Of a stretch of DNA of 12,868 bases, positions 6,295-12,868 are shown piece after piece. The notes beneath the pieces are model-generated. The model was not told where the DNA came from. It saw only the letters and a program-made list of their open reading frames with translations, and did no database searches. Position 1 is the stretch's first letter, and each line of letters begins with the position of its first letter. Both the position numbers and the translations under genes were made by a program. This DNA is from Candidatus Mesolinea sp. UBA5823. Lineage in GTDB: Bacteria; Chloroflexota; Anaerolineae; Anaerolineales; Anaerolineaceae. The stretch lies in NCBI GenBank assembly GCA_002417685.1, contig DICP01000075.1, positions 13,554 through 26,421 on the forward strand, written 5' to 3'.

Positions 6295-8151
6295 TTGACA
6301 CTGCAGACAGAACTTGAAAGCCTCTTATATCGCGTGGAAAAACCCGGTCGCTATGTTGGCGGGGAATTTAATCAGGTCATGAAGCCTTGGGGGTCAGTAG
6401 AAACCCATGTGGCGTTAGTCTTCCCGGATATTTACGACATAGGCCAAAGCAACTTAGGCTTAGCCATTCTCTATGACATCCTCAACCGACAGCCTGACAT
6501 TTTAGCAGAGCGCGCTTATGCTCCTTGGATTGATATGGAAACCCAATTACGTGAGCATAATCTACCGCTTTTTTCTCTTGAATCCAAAACGCCTCTAAGC
6601 GAGTTTGATATTCTCGGCATCACGCTGCCGTATGAGCAAATCTATACGAATGTTCTTAATATTTTAGATTTAGCTGGTATTCCACTCCTTTCGAACCAAC
6701 GCGGCGCAACAGACCCGCTCATTATCGCCGGCGGACAAGCATGCTATAACCCCGAGCCAATGGCAGATTTCATTGACGCATTTGCAATTGGCGAAGGCGA
6801 AGAAGTGATTTTAGAAATCACACACATATACCAAGCTTGGAAACGATCCGGTACGGCACGTGAAGATTTATTAGCTGCCTTAGCGAAAGTCCCTGGGGTC
6901 TACGTTCCCAGCCTTTATACAGTTAGTTACAACCCAGATGGCACTCTCCAAGCCGTAATACCACACAGTAACCACGCGAGCTCCCTTGTGGTCAAGCGCA
7001 TTATGCCCAAACTTCCACAGCCCTTGACGCATTTTATCGTCCCCAATGTGCAAACCGTGCACGACCGCTTATCTGTTGAGATTATGCGTGGCTGCACACG
7101 GGGTTGCCGCTTTTGCCATGCCGGCATGGTTAATCGACCAGTGCGCGAGCGCAGTGTTGAGGAGATTATCACAGCTATAAAGGAAGGCTTGGCGGCAACT
7201 GGGCATGACGAGGTTGGCATCCTTTCGCTCTCTTCATCGGACTATACGCAAATCCTTCCTTTAACGCAAAAAATATATCGCGAATTTAAGGACGCTCAGG
7301 TCAGGGTCAGCTTACCTTCCTTACGTATCGCTTCCTTCTCCGTGGAATTAATGGATGAGCTCAAGGAACTTAGCCCAGGGGGTGGCTTTACGATTGCGCC
7401 GGAGGCTGCCACAGAGCGCTTGCGTGCCGTAATCAACAAGCCGCTGGATGAAGATGTGCTGCTGGAGACTGCGCGAACAATCTTTGAACACGGCTGGCTC
7501 AACCTTAAAATGTACTTTATGATTGGCTTGCCTACAGAAACGATGGAAGATGTGCAAGCCATTCTAGAACTGGGTAGCAAAGTCTACAAAATTGGAAGGT
7601 CAATTGCCGGCCATCGCGTTCATATACACTTAGGAATTAGCACATTCATCCCCAAAGCTCACACACCTTTTCAATGGTATCCCATGGACACCCCTGAAAA
7701 TATCCAGACCAAGATGGACTTACTCAAACGAGGTGCACGCCAGGCACATCTGAAGATGACTTACAATCTGCCAGAGGTGTCCCAGGTAGAGAGCTGGCTC
7801 TCCCGCGGCGACCGGCGCTTGGGTGCAGTGATTTTGCAGGCTTGGCGCAATGGTGCGAAATTCGATGCTTGGTCCGAGCTCCTCAACCTACAAGCTTGGC
7901 AAAATGCCTTTGCCCGAGTAGGTCTTGAATCGGATTTCTACACGCTGCGTCAACGCTCGTTAGATGAAGTACTCCCTTGGGATCATATCTCGACAGGTGT
8001 AAGCAAGCATTTCCTGCTCACTGATTTGCGCCTCAGCCAAGCAGAACGTACCCGTGAGGATTGCCGCAATAGGTGTTACAACTGCGGCATTCTGGACTGT
8101 TTCGAAAGCATTCGCCCAGCCCAAGAGGAAGTCTACTGGGGGTGCCCCTAA
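6295..8151 (+). CDS. Radical SAM protein of the TIGR03960 type
   Basis: This 618-aa protein has an N-terminal B12-binding-like region (FPDIYDIGQSNLGL 43-56, AGGQACYNPEP from 145, GEGEE 166-170). The radical SAM core carries the CxxxCxxC signature at Cys267, Cys271 and Cys274 (RGCTRGCRFC) for the SAM-binding 4Fe-4S cluster. Near the end Cys590, Cys594, Cys597 and Cys602 form a second cysteine group that could hold another cluster or zinc. These features match TIGR03960, a family usually found beside or fused to the DUF2344 protein that follows here. The reaction is not known to me. The start is TTG at 6295, supported by GAGG at 6283-6286 (8-base spacer). No ATG near the conserved N-terminus was found to be better. 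Confidence 0.88.
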   Translation: MTLQTELESLLYRVEKPGRYVGGEFNQVMKPWGSVETHVALVFPDIYDIGQSNLGLAILYDILNRQPDILAERAYAPWIDMETQLREHNLPLFSLESKTPLSEFDILGITLPYEQIYTNVLNILDLAGIPLLSNQRGATDPLIIAGGQACYNPEPMADFIDAFAIGEGEEVILEITHIYQAWKRSGTAREDLLAALAKVPGVYVPSLYTVSYNPDGTLQAVIPHSNHASSLVVKRIMPKLPQPLTHFIVPNVQTVHDRLSVEIMRGCTRGCRFCHAGMVNRPVRERSVEEIITAIKEGLAATGHDEVGILSLSSSDYTQILPLTQKIYREFKDAQVRVSLPSLRIASFSVELMDELKELSPGGGFTIAPEAATERLRAVINKPLDEDVLLETARTIFEHGWLNLKMYFMIGLPTETMEDVQAILELGSKVYKIGRSIAGHRVHIHLGISTFIPKAHTPFQWYPMDTPENIQTKMDLLKRGARQAHLKMTYNLPEVSQVESWLSRGDRRLGAVILQAWRNGAKFDAWSELLNLQAWQNAFARVGLESDFYTLRQRSLDEVLPWDHISTGVSKHFLLTDLRLSQAERTREDCRNRCYNCGILDCFESIRPAQEEVYWGCP

Positions 8152-8778
8152 ATGAGTGAGAGCAAATTTCGCTATCGCGCAGTCTTTTCTAAGAATGGAG
8201 ACATGCGTTTCATTGGTCATCTGGACCTGCAGCAGCTATTTGAACGCGCCTTGCGACGCTCTGCCTTACCACTGCGATACAGCCAAGGCTTTAGCCCCAA
8301 AGTGCGCCTAAACCTTGCTGGTGCCTTGCCTTTGGGGTTCACATCTACAGCAGAAATGATGGATTTCTGGCTCGAGCAGCCCGTAGAACCTCCTTTAATC
8401 CAAGAGCAGCTCAACGCAGCCTTGCCAACTGGCATCCGCATTATTTCCGTCACAGAAGTACCCAATGATTTACCCAGCCTGCAAGCCAGCCTAAAGTCAG
8501 CAGAATACGAGGTGAGCTTCAAAGCGGAGATCGATGTTTCAGCCGTGAATGCGAATTTGGAGGATTTGCTTAATAAGCCAAACCTGATAGTGACCCGCAG
8601 AAATAAACAGGTTGACCTCAAGCCGCTGGTTGAGGCACTGCATTGGGAAGAGGATAAATTGTACTTGCGCCTGAGCTCCAGTCCGGAAGCCAGTGCACGA
8701 CCGGATGAGTTGCTTGCACTGCTTGACTTAACGACAGAGCAGTATGATATTCAACGGATCGGTTTGTATTATTCCTAA
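8152..8778 (+). CDS. DUF2344 / TIGR03936 family protein
   Basis: This 208-aa protein begins with the hallmark segments of the family: FSKNGDMRFIGHLDLQ (12-27), RYSQGFSPKVRL (42-53) and LPLGFTSTAEMMD (59-71). It has no signal peptide or membrane segment. The ATG abuts the TAA of the radical SAM gene with no base between (TAAATG) and no strong ribosome site, so translation is probably coupled. In other bacteria the two proteins occur adjacent or as a single fused chain, which suggests they act together. The biochemical role is not known to me, although an RNA- or ribosome-related role has been suspected from gene neighbourhoods elsewhere. Confidence 0.88.
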   Translation: MSESKFRYRAVFSKNGDMRFIGHLDLQQLFERALRRSALPLRYSQGFSPKVRLNLAGALPLGFTSTAEMMDFWLEQPVEPPLIQEQLNAALPTGIRIISVTEVPNDLPSLQASLKSAEYEVSFKAEIDVSAVNANLEDLLNKPNLIVTRRNKQVDLKPLVEALHWEEDKLYLRLSSSPEASARPDELLALLDLTTEQYDIQRIGLYYS

Positions 8779-8795
8779 TTTCTATTGGAGGATTT

Positions 8796-9194
8796 ATGGA
8801 TGATTGTGTGTTTTGTAAAATTGTGCGCGGAGAATTGCCTTCATGGAAAGTTTGGGAAAACGAGCTGGCGATAGCTATATTAGATTTGGAACCCATTACA
8901 GCGTACCATACCTTGGTCTTGCCTAAAAGACATTATGAAAATATCTTTGATGTCCCGCCAGATATATTGAAAGAAATCATTGCAACCACGCAACAGGTTT
9001 GCTTGCTCTACCGTGAAAAGCTTGGCATCCAAAACATTCATTTGCTCAACAACAACGGCCGGCAAGCTTTACAATCCGTTTTCCACATGCATATTCATAT
9101 CATCCCGGTTACCGAGCGTATATTCCCTGGTCCCATTCAGAAGCATCCCAAAATGATGAGCGAGTATCCTCAAATGTTAGCCCGACTAAAGTGA
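8796..9194 (+). CDS. HIT family (Hint-like) nucleotide hydrolase or transferase
   Basis: This 132-aa protein has the full HIT layout. CVFCKIVRGE at the N-terminus has Cys4 and Cys7, which in Hint proteins can bind zinc with downstream histidines. HTLVLPKRHYENIFD (38-52) forms the nucleotide pocket, and the histidine triad is HMHIHIIPV (His97, His99, His101). The central histidine is expected to carry the nucleotidyl intermediate. Substrates are probably nucleoside phosphoramidates or dinucleoside polyphosphates; the sequence does not decide. TTGGAGGA at 8786-8792 gives a strong ribosome site. It lies 17 bases after the DUF2344 gene and is likely the last gene of that operon. No clear terminator was seen after it. 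Confidence 0.93.
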   Translation: MDDCVFCKIVRGELPSWKVWENELAIAILDLEPITAYHTLVLPKRHYENIFDVPPDILKEIIATTQQVCLLYREKLGIQNIHLLNNNGRQALQSVFHMHIHIIPVTERIFPGPIQKHPKMMSEYPQMLARLK

Positions 9195-9202
9195 ACCTTG
9201 CG

Positions 9203-9231
9203 GTGCCAACTGACTGATAATTAGGTATAAT
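9203..9231 (+). promoter_or_regulatory. Promoter of tRNA-Arg
   Basis: A perfect TATAAT at 9226-9231 is preceded at exactly 17 bases by GTGCCA (9203-9208, four of six matches to TTGACA). The -10 ends 10 bases before the mature tRNA 5' end. This gives the tRNA its own start, independent of the upstream operon. Confidence 0.65.
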
Positions 9232-9241
9232 GAAAATCGCT

Positions 9242-9313
9242 GTTCCCGTGGCCTAATGGATAAGGCATCGGCCCCCGGAGCCGGTCATGTGAGTTCGAAT
9301 CTCACCGGGAACA
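9242..9313 (+). tRNA. tRNA-Arg (anticodon CCG) with C at position 33
   Basis: The acceptor stem GTTCCCG (9242-9248) pairs perfectly with CGGGAAC (9306-9312), followed by discriminator A. The D arm is GCC...GGC. The T arm is GTGAG-TTCGAAT-CTCAC. The anticodon stem TCGGC/GCCGG encloses the 7-base loop CCCCGGA (9273-9279), placing anticodon CCG at 9275-9277 for the CGG arginine codon. Position 33, almost always U, is C here (9274). CCA is not encoded. Everything else looks like a functional tRNA. Confidence 0.9.
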
Positions 9314-9344
9314 TTGTGAAGATGGGCTGGCGTTAGGATATAGT
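9314..9344 (+). promoter_or_regulatory. Possible ligA promoter
   Basis: TTGTGA at 9314-9319 and TATAGT at 9339-9344 are separated by 19 bases, a little long but workable. The ligA ribosome site is GAGGT at 9361-9365, just before ATG 9371. Read-through from the tRNA-Arg promoter is an alternative, because no terminator hairpin was found between them. Confidence 0.3.
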
Positions 9345-9370
9345 GCTTTTTTAACTTTCAGAGGTAAAGT

Positions 9371-11404
9371 ATGAGTGATCCAGACGTGCGCAAGCAAATT
9401 GAAGAACTCCGTCAACAAATAAATTATCACAACTACCTTTACCACACACTCGACTCTCCCATTATCAGCGATTATGAATTTGACCAGCTGATGAACAAAC
9501 TCAAAGAATTAGAGGCAGCCTATCCAGAACTCATTACCCCCGATTCCCCTACAAAACGCACTGGAGGCGCTCCCTTGGATAAATTCCGCAAGGTGCAGCA
9601 TCCGGTACCCGTGCTCAGCTTGGCGAATGGTTTTGGCAGACAAGACATCTTGGATTGGTATGAGCGTATCCTCAAAATCGATCCTGCGGTTGCCAATGCC
9701 GATTATGTGCTCGAACCAAAACTGGATGGGCTTACAGTTGTTTTACACTACGAAAACGGCTTATTCGTCTTAGGGGCAACGCGTGGCGATGGCTTCGTAG
9801 GCGAAGATATCACCGAAAATCTAAAAACTATTCCGTCGATTCCTTTGCGCATTCCCATCAGAGGGGATATTAAGCCGCCAGAGCAGCTGGTGGTGCGGGG
9901 CGAGGCAATTATTTTCAAAAAGGATTTCGAGCGCCTCAATGCTGAGCTTGCCCAGCGTGGTGAAAAGACCTACCTCAACCCCCGCAATACTGCTGCTGGT
10001 TCCTTACGGCAGCTTGATCCAAAAATTACTGCACAGCGCCCGCTTAAGATATATCTTTATCAAATCCTTATCTCCAGCGATACACCCCCAGCTACCCAGC
10101 GAGAAACCTTGGAATACCTTGAGGCTTTAGGCTTCCCTGTAAACCCATTGCGCTGGTATGCAAAAACCATCGAAGAAGCAATCAATATCTGCGAACAGCA
10201 AGCAACAGCACGGCTTGAGTGGCCCTACGACGCAGATGGCGTGGTAATCAAGATTAACGACTTAGCTCTAGCCCAGCGTTTGGGTTATGTTGGCAAAGAT
10301 CCCCGCGGAGCGATTGCATTTAAATACCCCGGCACAGAAGTCGAAACAACGCTCCTGGATATTCAGGTCAACGTTGGGCGCACAGGTGTGCTCACGCCAT
10401 TAGCCATCCTTAAACCGGTCAATATCGGCGGTGTGATTGTAAAACAAGCCACGTTGCACAATTTTGACTTTATCCGCGAGAAAGATATCCGCATCGGGGA
10501 CCAAGTGCTTGTTAAACGCGCTGGTGAGGTGATCCCTTACATCCTTGGTCCGCTGCCAGAAAAACGTACTGGAAATGAAAAACCCTTTCAGATGCCTACG
10601 AGTTGCCCTTCATGCGGCTCAAAGATCCAAAAAGAACCCGGAGAGGTGGCTTATTACTGCGTCAACAGCAGCTGCCCTGCCCAATTAGCCCGTAATATCG
10701 AAAATTTTGCCTCACGCGGCGCTATGGATATCAACGGCTTAGGACCCCAAATCATTGCCCAGCTCATTGATGCCGGCTTGATTCACTCCGCAGCCGACTT
10801 ATACACCTTGAAAAAAGAAGATCTCCTGAAGCTGGAAAAATTCGGGGAGAAAAAAGCAGAAAACTTATTACAAGCCATCCAAGCCTCCAAACAGCAGCCT
10901 CTCGAGCGTTTAATTATTGGTCTTGGCATTCATGGTGTTGGAGAGGTAGCAGCACGTAAACTTGCCAGCACATTCCATAGCTTAGATAACCTCAGCCAAG
11001 CGGATGCCAGCCAGCTGGAAACGCTGGAGGGCATCGGGCCCAACATCGCCCAGTCTATCGTAGGGTGGTTTCAACAACCCCATAATCGCGAACTTTTAGA
11101 GAAGTTAAAACAAAATGGCGTTTGGCCAGTTGAAGCTGAAGAATCTGAGCAGCTAAAGAGTAAACCGTTAGCTGGACTAACTTTTGTAATCACCGGCACA
11201 CTTCCAACCCTCACCCGCGAAGAAGCTACCCGCATGATCGAAGAAAATGGCGGCAAAGTGACCGATTCCGTTAGCCGCAAGACGAGTTACCTCGTCTTAG
11301 GTGCAGAACCAGGTTCTAAATACATCAAAGCCGTAGAGTTGGGAGTCCCAATCCTGGATGAAAATCAGCTTAAGGAACTCATTTATAAGCAAAGCGCTGG
11401 CTAG
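9371..11404 (+). CDS. ligA: NAD-dependent DNA ligase LigA
   Basis: This 677-aa enzyme seals nicks in duplex DNA using NAD+ during replication and repair. Domain Ia is seen in YHNYLYHTLDSPIISDYEFD near the N-terminus. The adenylated lysine is Lys117 in KLDG (117-120), and nucleotidyltransferase motifs follow at RGE (176-178), DADGVVIK (287-294) and FKYPG (317-321). An OB domain comes next, then a four-cysteine zinc finger (Cys412, Cys415, Cys430, Cys435), helix-hairpin-helix repeats (including LGIHGVGEVAARKLA) and a C-terminal BRCT domain from about residue 600 (LAGLTFVITGTL). The length is typical for the family and every key residue seen is in place. GAGGT at 9361-9365 supports ATG 9371. It converges with the minus-strand unknown gene; only a weak AAAGGG/CCCTTT pairing lies in the 84-base gap, so a convincing terminator was not found. 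Confidence 0.98.
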   Translation: MSDPDVRKQIEELRQQINYHNYLYHTLDSPIISDYEFDQLMNKLKELEAAYPELITPDSPTKRTGGAPLDKFRKVQHPVPVLSLANGFGRQDILDWYERILKIDPAVANADYVLEPKLDGLTVVLHYENGLFVLGATRGDGFVGEDITENLKTIPSIPLRIPIRGDIKPPEQLVVRGEAIIFKKDFERLNAELAQRGEKTYLNPRNTAAGSLRQLDPKITAQRPLKIYLYQILISSDTPPATQRETLEYLEALGFPVNPLRWYAKTIEEAINICEQQATARLEWPYDADGVVIKINDLALAQRLGYVGKDPRGAIAFKYPGTEVETTLLDIQVNVGRTGVLTPLAILKPVNIGGVIVKQATLHNFDFIREKDIRIGDQVLVKRAGEVIPYILGPLPEKRTGNEKPFQMPTSCPSCGSKIQKEPGEVAYYCVNSSCPAQLARNIENFASRGAMDINGLGPQIIAQLIDAGLIHSAADLYTLKKEDLLKLEKFGEKKAENLLQAIQASKQQPLERLIIGLGIHGVGEVAARKLASTFHSLDNLSQADASQLETLEGIGPNIAQSIVGWFQQPHNRELLEKLKQNGVWPVEAEESEQLKSKPLAGLTFVITGTLPTLTREEATRMIEENGGKVTDSVSRKTSYLVLGAEPGSKYIKAVELGVPILDENQLKELIYKQSAG

Positions 11405-11488
11405 CGCACTTTAGATATCCGTTTCCATAAAAAGGGCTGCTTGCAACCTTCAATCTTCCCTTTCTTGGGGAGTGATGAGCTTGAACCT

Positions 11489-11938
11489 TTACTTTTTCTT
11501 ATTTGCCCAGCGAGCAGCTTGCGCTTTCTTGATATTCTCCGCCCAGGCTTTCTTCTGAGCCTCGGTCGGTTTTTTCTTCTCGGGGATATTGGGTCGATCC
11601 TTCGCTGCGAAGATATCGCCTTTGACATGTTTTGGTTTGGTACCTAAGCTCTCGATAAGCTGCTTTGCATCTTCGCTATCTCCAATGAGAGTTTCGCCTT
11701 CAATGTGGGCATCCTCTTTACTTACCAACCATGCAACGGTGTCCCAAGATCCACTGGTACGTTTGCCAGCCACGCGGATAAGGTGACCCTTATCACCTAA
11801 ATCGTGGTTGCGGAAGAAAGTGAAATCAGAAGAAGGTCTTAGCTCGATGCGATAGTAATCCCCTTCGCCCATGCTGCCCGGCTTAGCCCTTCTTTTCCGC
11901 TGCTGTTTTTCGGAAGAACTCGTCATTGTGCTTGCCAT
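11489..11938 (-). CDS. Basic 149-aa protein of unknown function
   Basis: I do not recognise a named family. A basic N-terminal tail (KQQRKRRAK, 11-19) leads into a compact-looking core. The core has YYRIELRP (28-35), FFRNHDLGDKGHLIRVAGKR (41-60) and SGSWDTVAWLVSKEDAHIEG (62-81). KHVKGDIF (103-110) comes next, and the end is lysine- and alanine-rich (NIKKAQAARWANKKK, 135-149). No signal peptide or membrane segment is visible. The tails suggest contact with nucleic acid, which is inference only. The core sequence looks like a conserved domain rather than a random frame. AAGGAG lies just before the ATG (plus-strand 11945-11950, about 6-base spacer), which confirms the start and the strand over the overlapping + frame at 11441-11647. 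It follows tmRNA by 72 bases on the same strand and has an inverted repeat in its leader region. Confidence 0.8.
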   Translation of the reverse strand: MASTMTSSSEKQQRKRRAKPGSMGEGDYYRIELRPSSDFTFFRNHDLGDKGHLIRVAGKRTSGSWDTVAWLVSKEDAHIEGETLIGDSEDAKQLIESLGTKPKHVKGDIFAAKDRPNIPEKKKPTEAQKKAWAENIKKAQAARWANKKK

Positions 11939-11953
11939 AGTTTTCTCCTTTTA

Positions 11954-11977
11954 TGGATCAAGTTAATGGTTGATCCA
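11954..11977. repeat. Perfect 8+8 bp inverted repeat, operator or hairpin
   Basis: TGGATCAA (11954-11961) and TTGATCCA (11970-11977) are exact reverse complements around an 8-base centre. The element lies between the tmRNA 3' end and the ribosome site of the 149-aa gene, overlapping the predicted transcript start for that gene. It could be a repressor operator or an RNA stem-loop. It lacks a U tract, so it is not a standard terminator of tmRNA. Confidence 0.55.
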
Positions 11978-11983
11978 AATATA
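11978..11983 (-). promoter_or_regulatory. Possible -10 box of the 149-aa gene
   Basis: On the minus strand this reads TATATT, abutting the inverted repeat. It would start transcription near 11971, inside the repeat. No convincing -35 was found at the right distance, and read-through from tmRNA is an alternative. Confidence 0.25.
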
Positions 11984-12010
11984 AGCGACAAAACAATGAC
12001 CATCATTAGG

Positions 12011-12405
12011 TGGAGATGGCGGGAATCGAACCCGCGTCCGAAAGATTAGATCCTCGGATCTCTACGAGCGTAGTCGGTTGTTCTCGTTCATCTGCTAGTA
12101 GGTTAACCGACCAAACTACCAGCAGATTAGCCGCTCGGACCCTAAAGCCCGCTTAGGCTCACTCCGCGGCTTAGTGAGCTGCATCCTGACTTTCTGACGT
12201 CTACCCTGAAACCGGCCAGGAAAACGGCCCCAGGAGACGTGATCTCTCTTAGGAGATCAGCTTCCCTTCGGATCGCTTATGCAGCGACAGGAAGAGTTGC
12301 GTAGTTTGTGCTGTTGGCACTTAATCTTTGTACTGATTTTACGAGGTCGGTACCTCTCGGCTCGCAATCCGGAATCAGCCTCTCCCGTCGAAACCTGGCA
12401 TCCCC
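12011..12405 (-). ncRNA. ssrA: tmRNA (one-piece)
   Basis: This RNA rescues stalled ribosomes and tags the unfinished protein for degradation. On the minus strand the 5' end GGGGATG (12405-12399) pairs with the 3' CATCTCC (12018-12012), including the G3-U70 pair that marks alanine charging. GGGTTCGATTCCCGCC forms the T arm. The 5' region reads CCAGGTTTCGACGGG, a standard tmRNA signature. The tag reading frame (12318-12277) encodes ANSTNYATLPVAA. Downstream hairpins such as GGCC/GGCC and GATCTC/GAGATC fit the pseudoknot region. After discriminator A the chromosome encodes CCT, so the final A of CCA must be added. The molecule is unpermuted, unlike the two-piece form in some lineages. Confidence 0.97.
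12277..12318 (-). other. tmRNA proteolysis-tag reading frame
   Basis: The frame starts at the resume codon GCC and ends with TAA, giving ANSTNYATLPVAA after the alanine carried by tmRNA itself. The VAA end fits the hydrophobic-Ala-Ala degron recognised by ClpXP-type proteases. The ANS/N start is common among bacterial tags. Confidence 0.93.
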
Positions 12406-12414
12406 GGTAACAAT

Positions 12415-12444
12415 AGTATAGCATAAAAACACCCCCTCGGTTAA
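12415..12444 (-). promoter_or_regulatory. tmRNA promoter, with -35 inside the terminator hairpin
   Basis: On the minus strand, TATACT (12420-12415) lies 9 bases before the tmRNA 5' end. TTAACC (12444-12439, four of six matches) precedes it by 18 bases. The -35 falls in the loop of the symmetric terminator at 12425-12460, so the two signals overlap. Confidence 0.55.
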
Positions 12445-12460
12445 TCGAGGGGGTGTTTTT
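12425..12460. terminator. Symmetric intrinsic terminator
   Basis: AAAAACACCCCCTCG (12425-12439) pairs perfectly with CGAGGGGGTGTTTTT (12446-12460) around a 6-base loop, GTTAAT. The GC core is flanked by A and T runs on both sides, so it works in either direction. Its natural job is ending the leftward sugar-binding protein transcript, whose stop is 22 bases upstream at 12483. Confidence 0.93.
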
Positions 12461-12482
12461 TACAATGTTCTAAGATTTTTTA

Positions 12483-12868
12483 TTACTGCGGAATTTGAGA
12501 CATTTGCTCTTCCAAGATCTGATTGGCGCGAGCATTAGCGTCATCCAAAAGTGCTTTTACATCTGCAGTCGGGTCGTCCACGATGCTAGCCATGACCATA
12601 TTAATCACATCTTCGCGGACAAAGTCATAACCAGGAACTGGCGGTTCGAATTTGCCATAAGGCAGCAAGTCAAAAGCTGCTTTGTAGACCGGATCAGCCT
12701 CGAAGACATCCTGGAATTGTGCAGCTACGCTCTGGCGCACCGGGAAGTAACCGGAAGCTTTCGCCCATAGTGCATTCACATCGGGGCTGGTGTAGTACTT
12801 AATGAACAGCCATGCAGCCAATTCGCGTTCAGGAGTGGACTTGGGGATGGAAACTGAAGCACCGTATA
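12483..12868 (-). CDS. Sugar ABC transporter substrate-binding protein, C-terminal part
   Basis: The last 128 codons are present and the gene runs off the right edge. The frame stays open to base 12868. The residues before the TTG at 12821 (YGASVSIPKSTPERE) continue the domain, so 12821 is not a real start. The pattern GASVSIPKSTPERELAAWLF, then IKYYTSPDVNALWAKASGYFPVR, is characteristic of family 1 (MalE/UgpB-like) extracellular solute-binding proteins. There the conserved helix and the GYFPVR segment lie in the C-terminal lobe. It is expected to be a secreted or lipid-anchored receptor for a sugar or glycerol-phosphate importer. The signal peptide and the partner permease genes are outside the window. 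The stop is followed by a strong terminator. Confidence 0.93.
   Translation of the reverse strand, partial: YGASVSIPKSTPERELAAWLFIKYYTSPDVNALWAKASGYFPVRQSVAAQFQDVFEADPVYKAAFDLLPYGKFEPPVPGYDFVREDVINMVMASIVDDPTADVKALLDDANARANQILEEQMSQIPQ

Noticed and set aside
8217..8621. 134-aa minus-strand frame inside the DUF2344 gene
   Set aside because: It is an antisense shadow of a clearly recognisable protein, with low-complexity Ser/Arg composition.
11430..11463. AAAGGG/CCCTTT pairing as a ligA terminator
   Set aside because: The stem is weak, with a loop of about 20 bases and no T run directly after it.
11441..11647. Plus-strand 68-aa frame opposite the 149-aa gene
   Set aside because: It is a shadow frame with no ribosome site. 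The minus-strand gene has a good one and a coherent protein.

Overview
The window reads like ordinary chromosomal DNA of a Gram-positive-like or deep-branching bacterium of moderate GC content. The best guess is an anaerobic Chloroflexota of the Anaerolineae type. That guess rests on the radical SAM/DUF2344 pair, a family 1 sugar-binding protein, tRNA genes without encoded CCA, and the general protein character. It is an inference, not proof. No insertion sequence, phage gene, integrase or CRISPR array was seen.

Layout: (1) 25-5278, + strand, holds a tight three-gene operon. The first protein (700 aa) is a degenerate UvrD/AddB-like helicase, the second (746 aa) an intact UvrD/AddA-like helicase without a nuclease domain, and the third (275 aa) a stand-alone RecB/AddB-type nuclease with a four-cysteine iron-sulfur signature. 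A possible 19-codon leader ORF precedes the operon. Together they look like AddAB taken apart into three polypeptides, probably for double-strand-break end resection. (2) 5400-5489 holds tRNA-Val(UAC) on the - strand, back to back with the next operon across a palindromic double -10 element. (3) 5498-9194, + strand, holds a fumarylacetoacetate hydrolase-family enzyme, a TIGR03960-type radical SAM protein, a TIGR03936/DUF2344 protein and a HIT-family protein, with gaps of 17, 0 and 17 bases. (4) 9242-9313 is tRNA-Arg(CCG) with its own promoter and an unusual C at position 33. (5) 9371-11404 is ligA, the NAD-dependent DNA ligase.

(6) The right end is transcribed leftwards. From the right edge come the C-terminal part of a sugar ABC transporter substrate-binding protein, a strong symmetric terminator, tmRNA (ssrA, tag ANSTNYATLPVAA), and a 149-aa basic protein of unknown function whose start region carries a perfect 8+8 bp inverted repeat. 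ligA and this last gene converge with 84 bases between them.

Most of the window is housekeeping: DNA ligation, break repair, ribosome rescue and tRNAs. The most promising less-described system is the split helicase-helicase-nuclease operon. The second-tier items are the tRNA-Arg C33, the symmetric promoter, and the unknown basic protein beside tmRNA.
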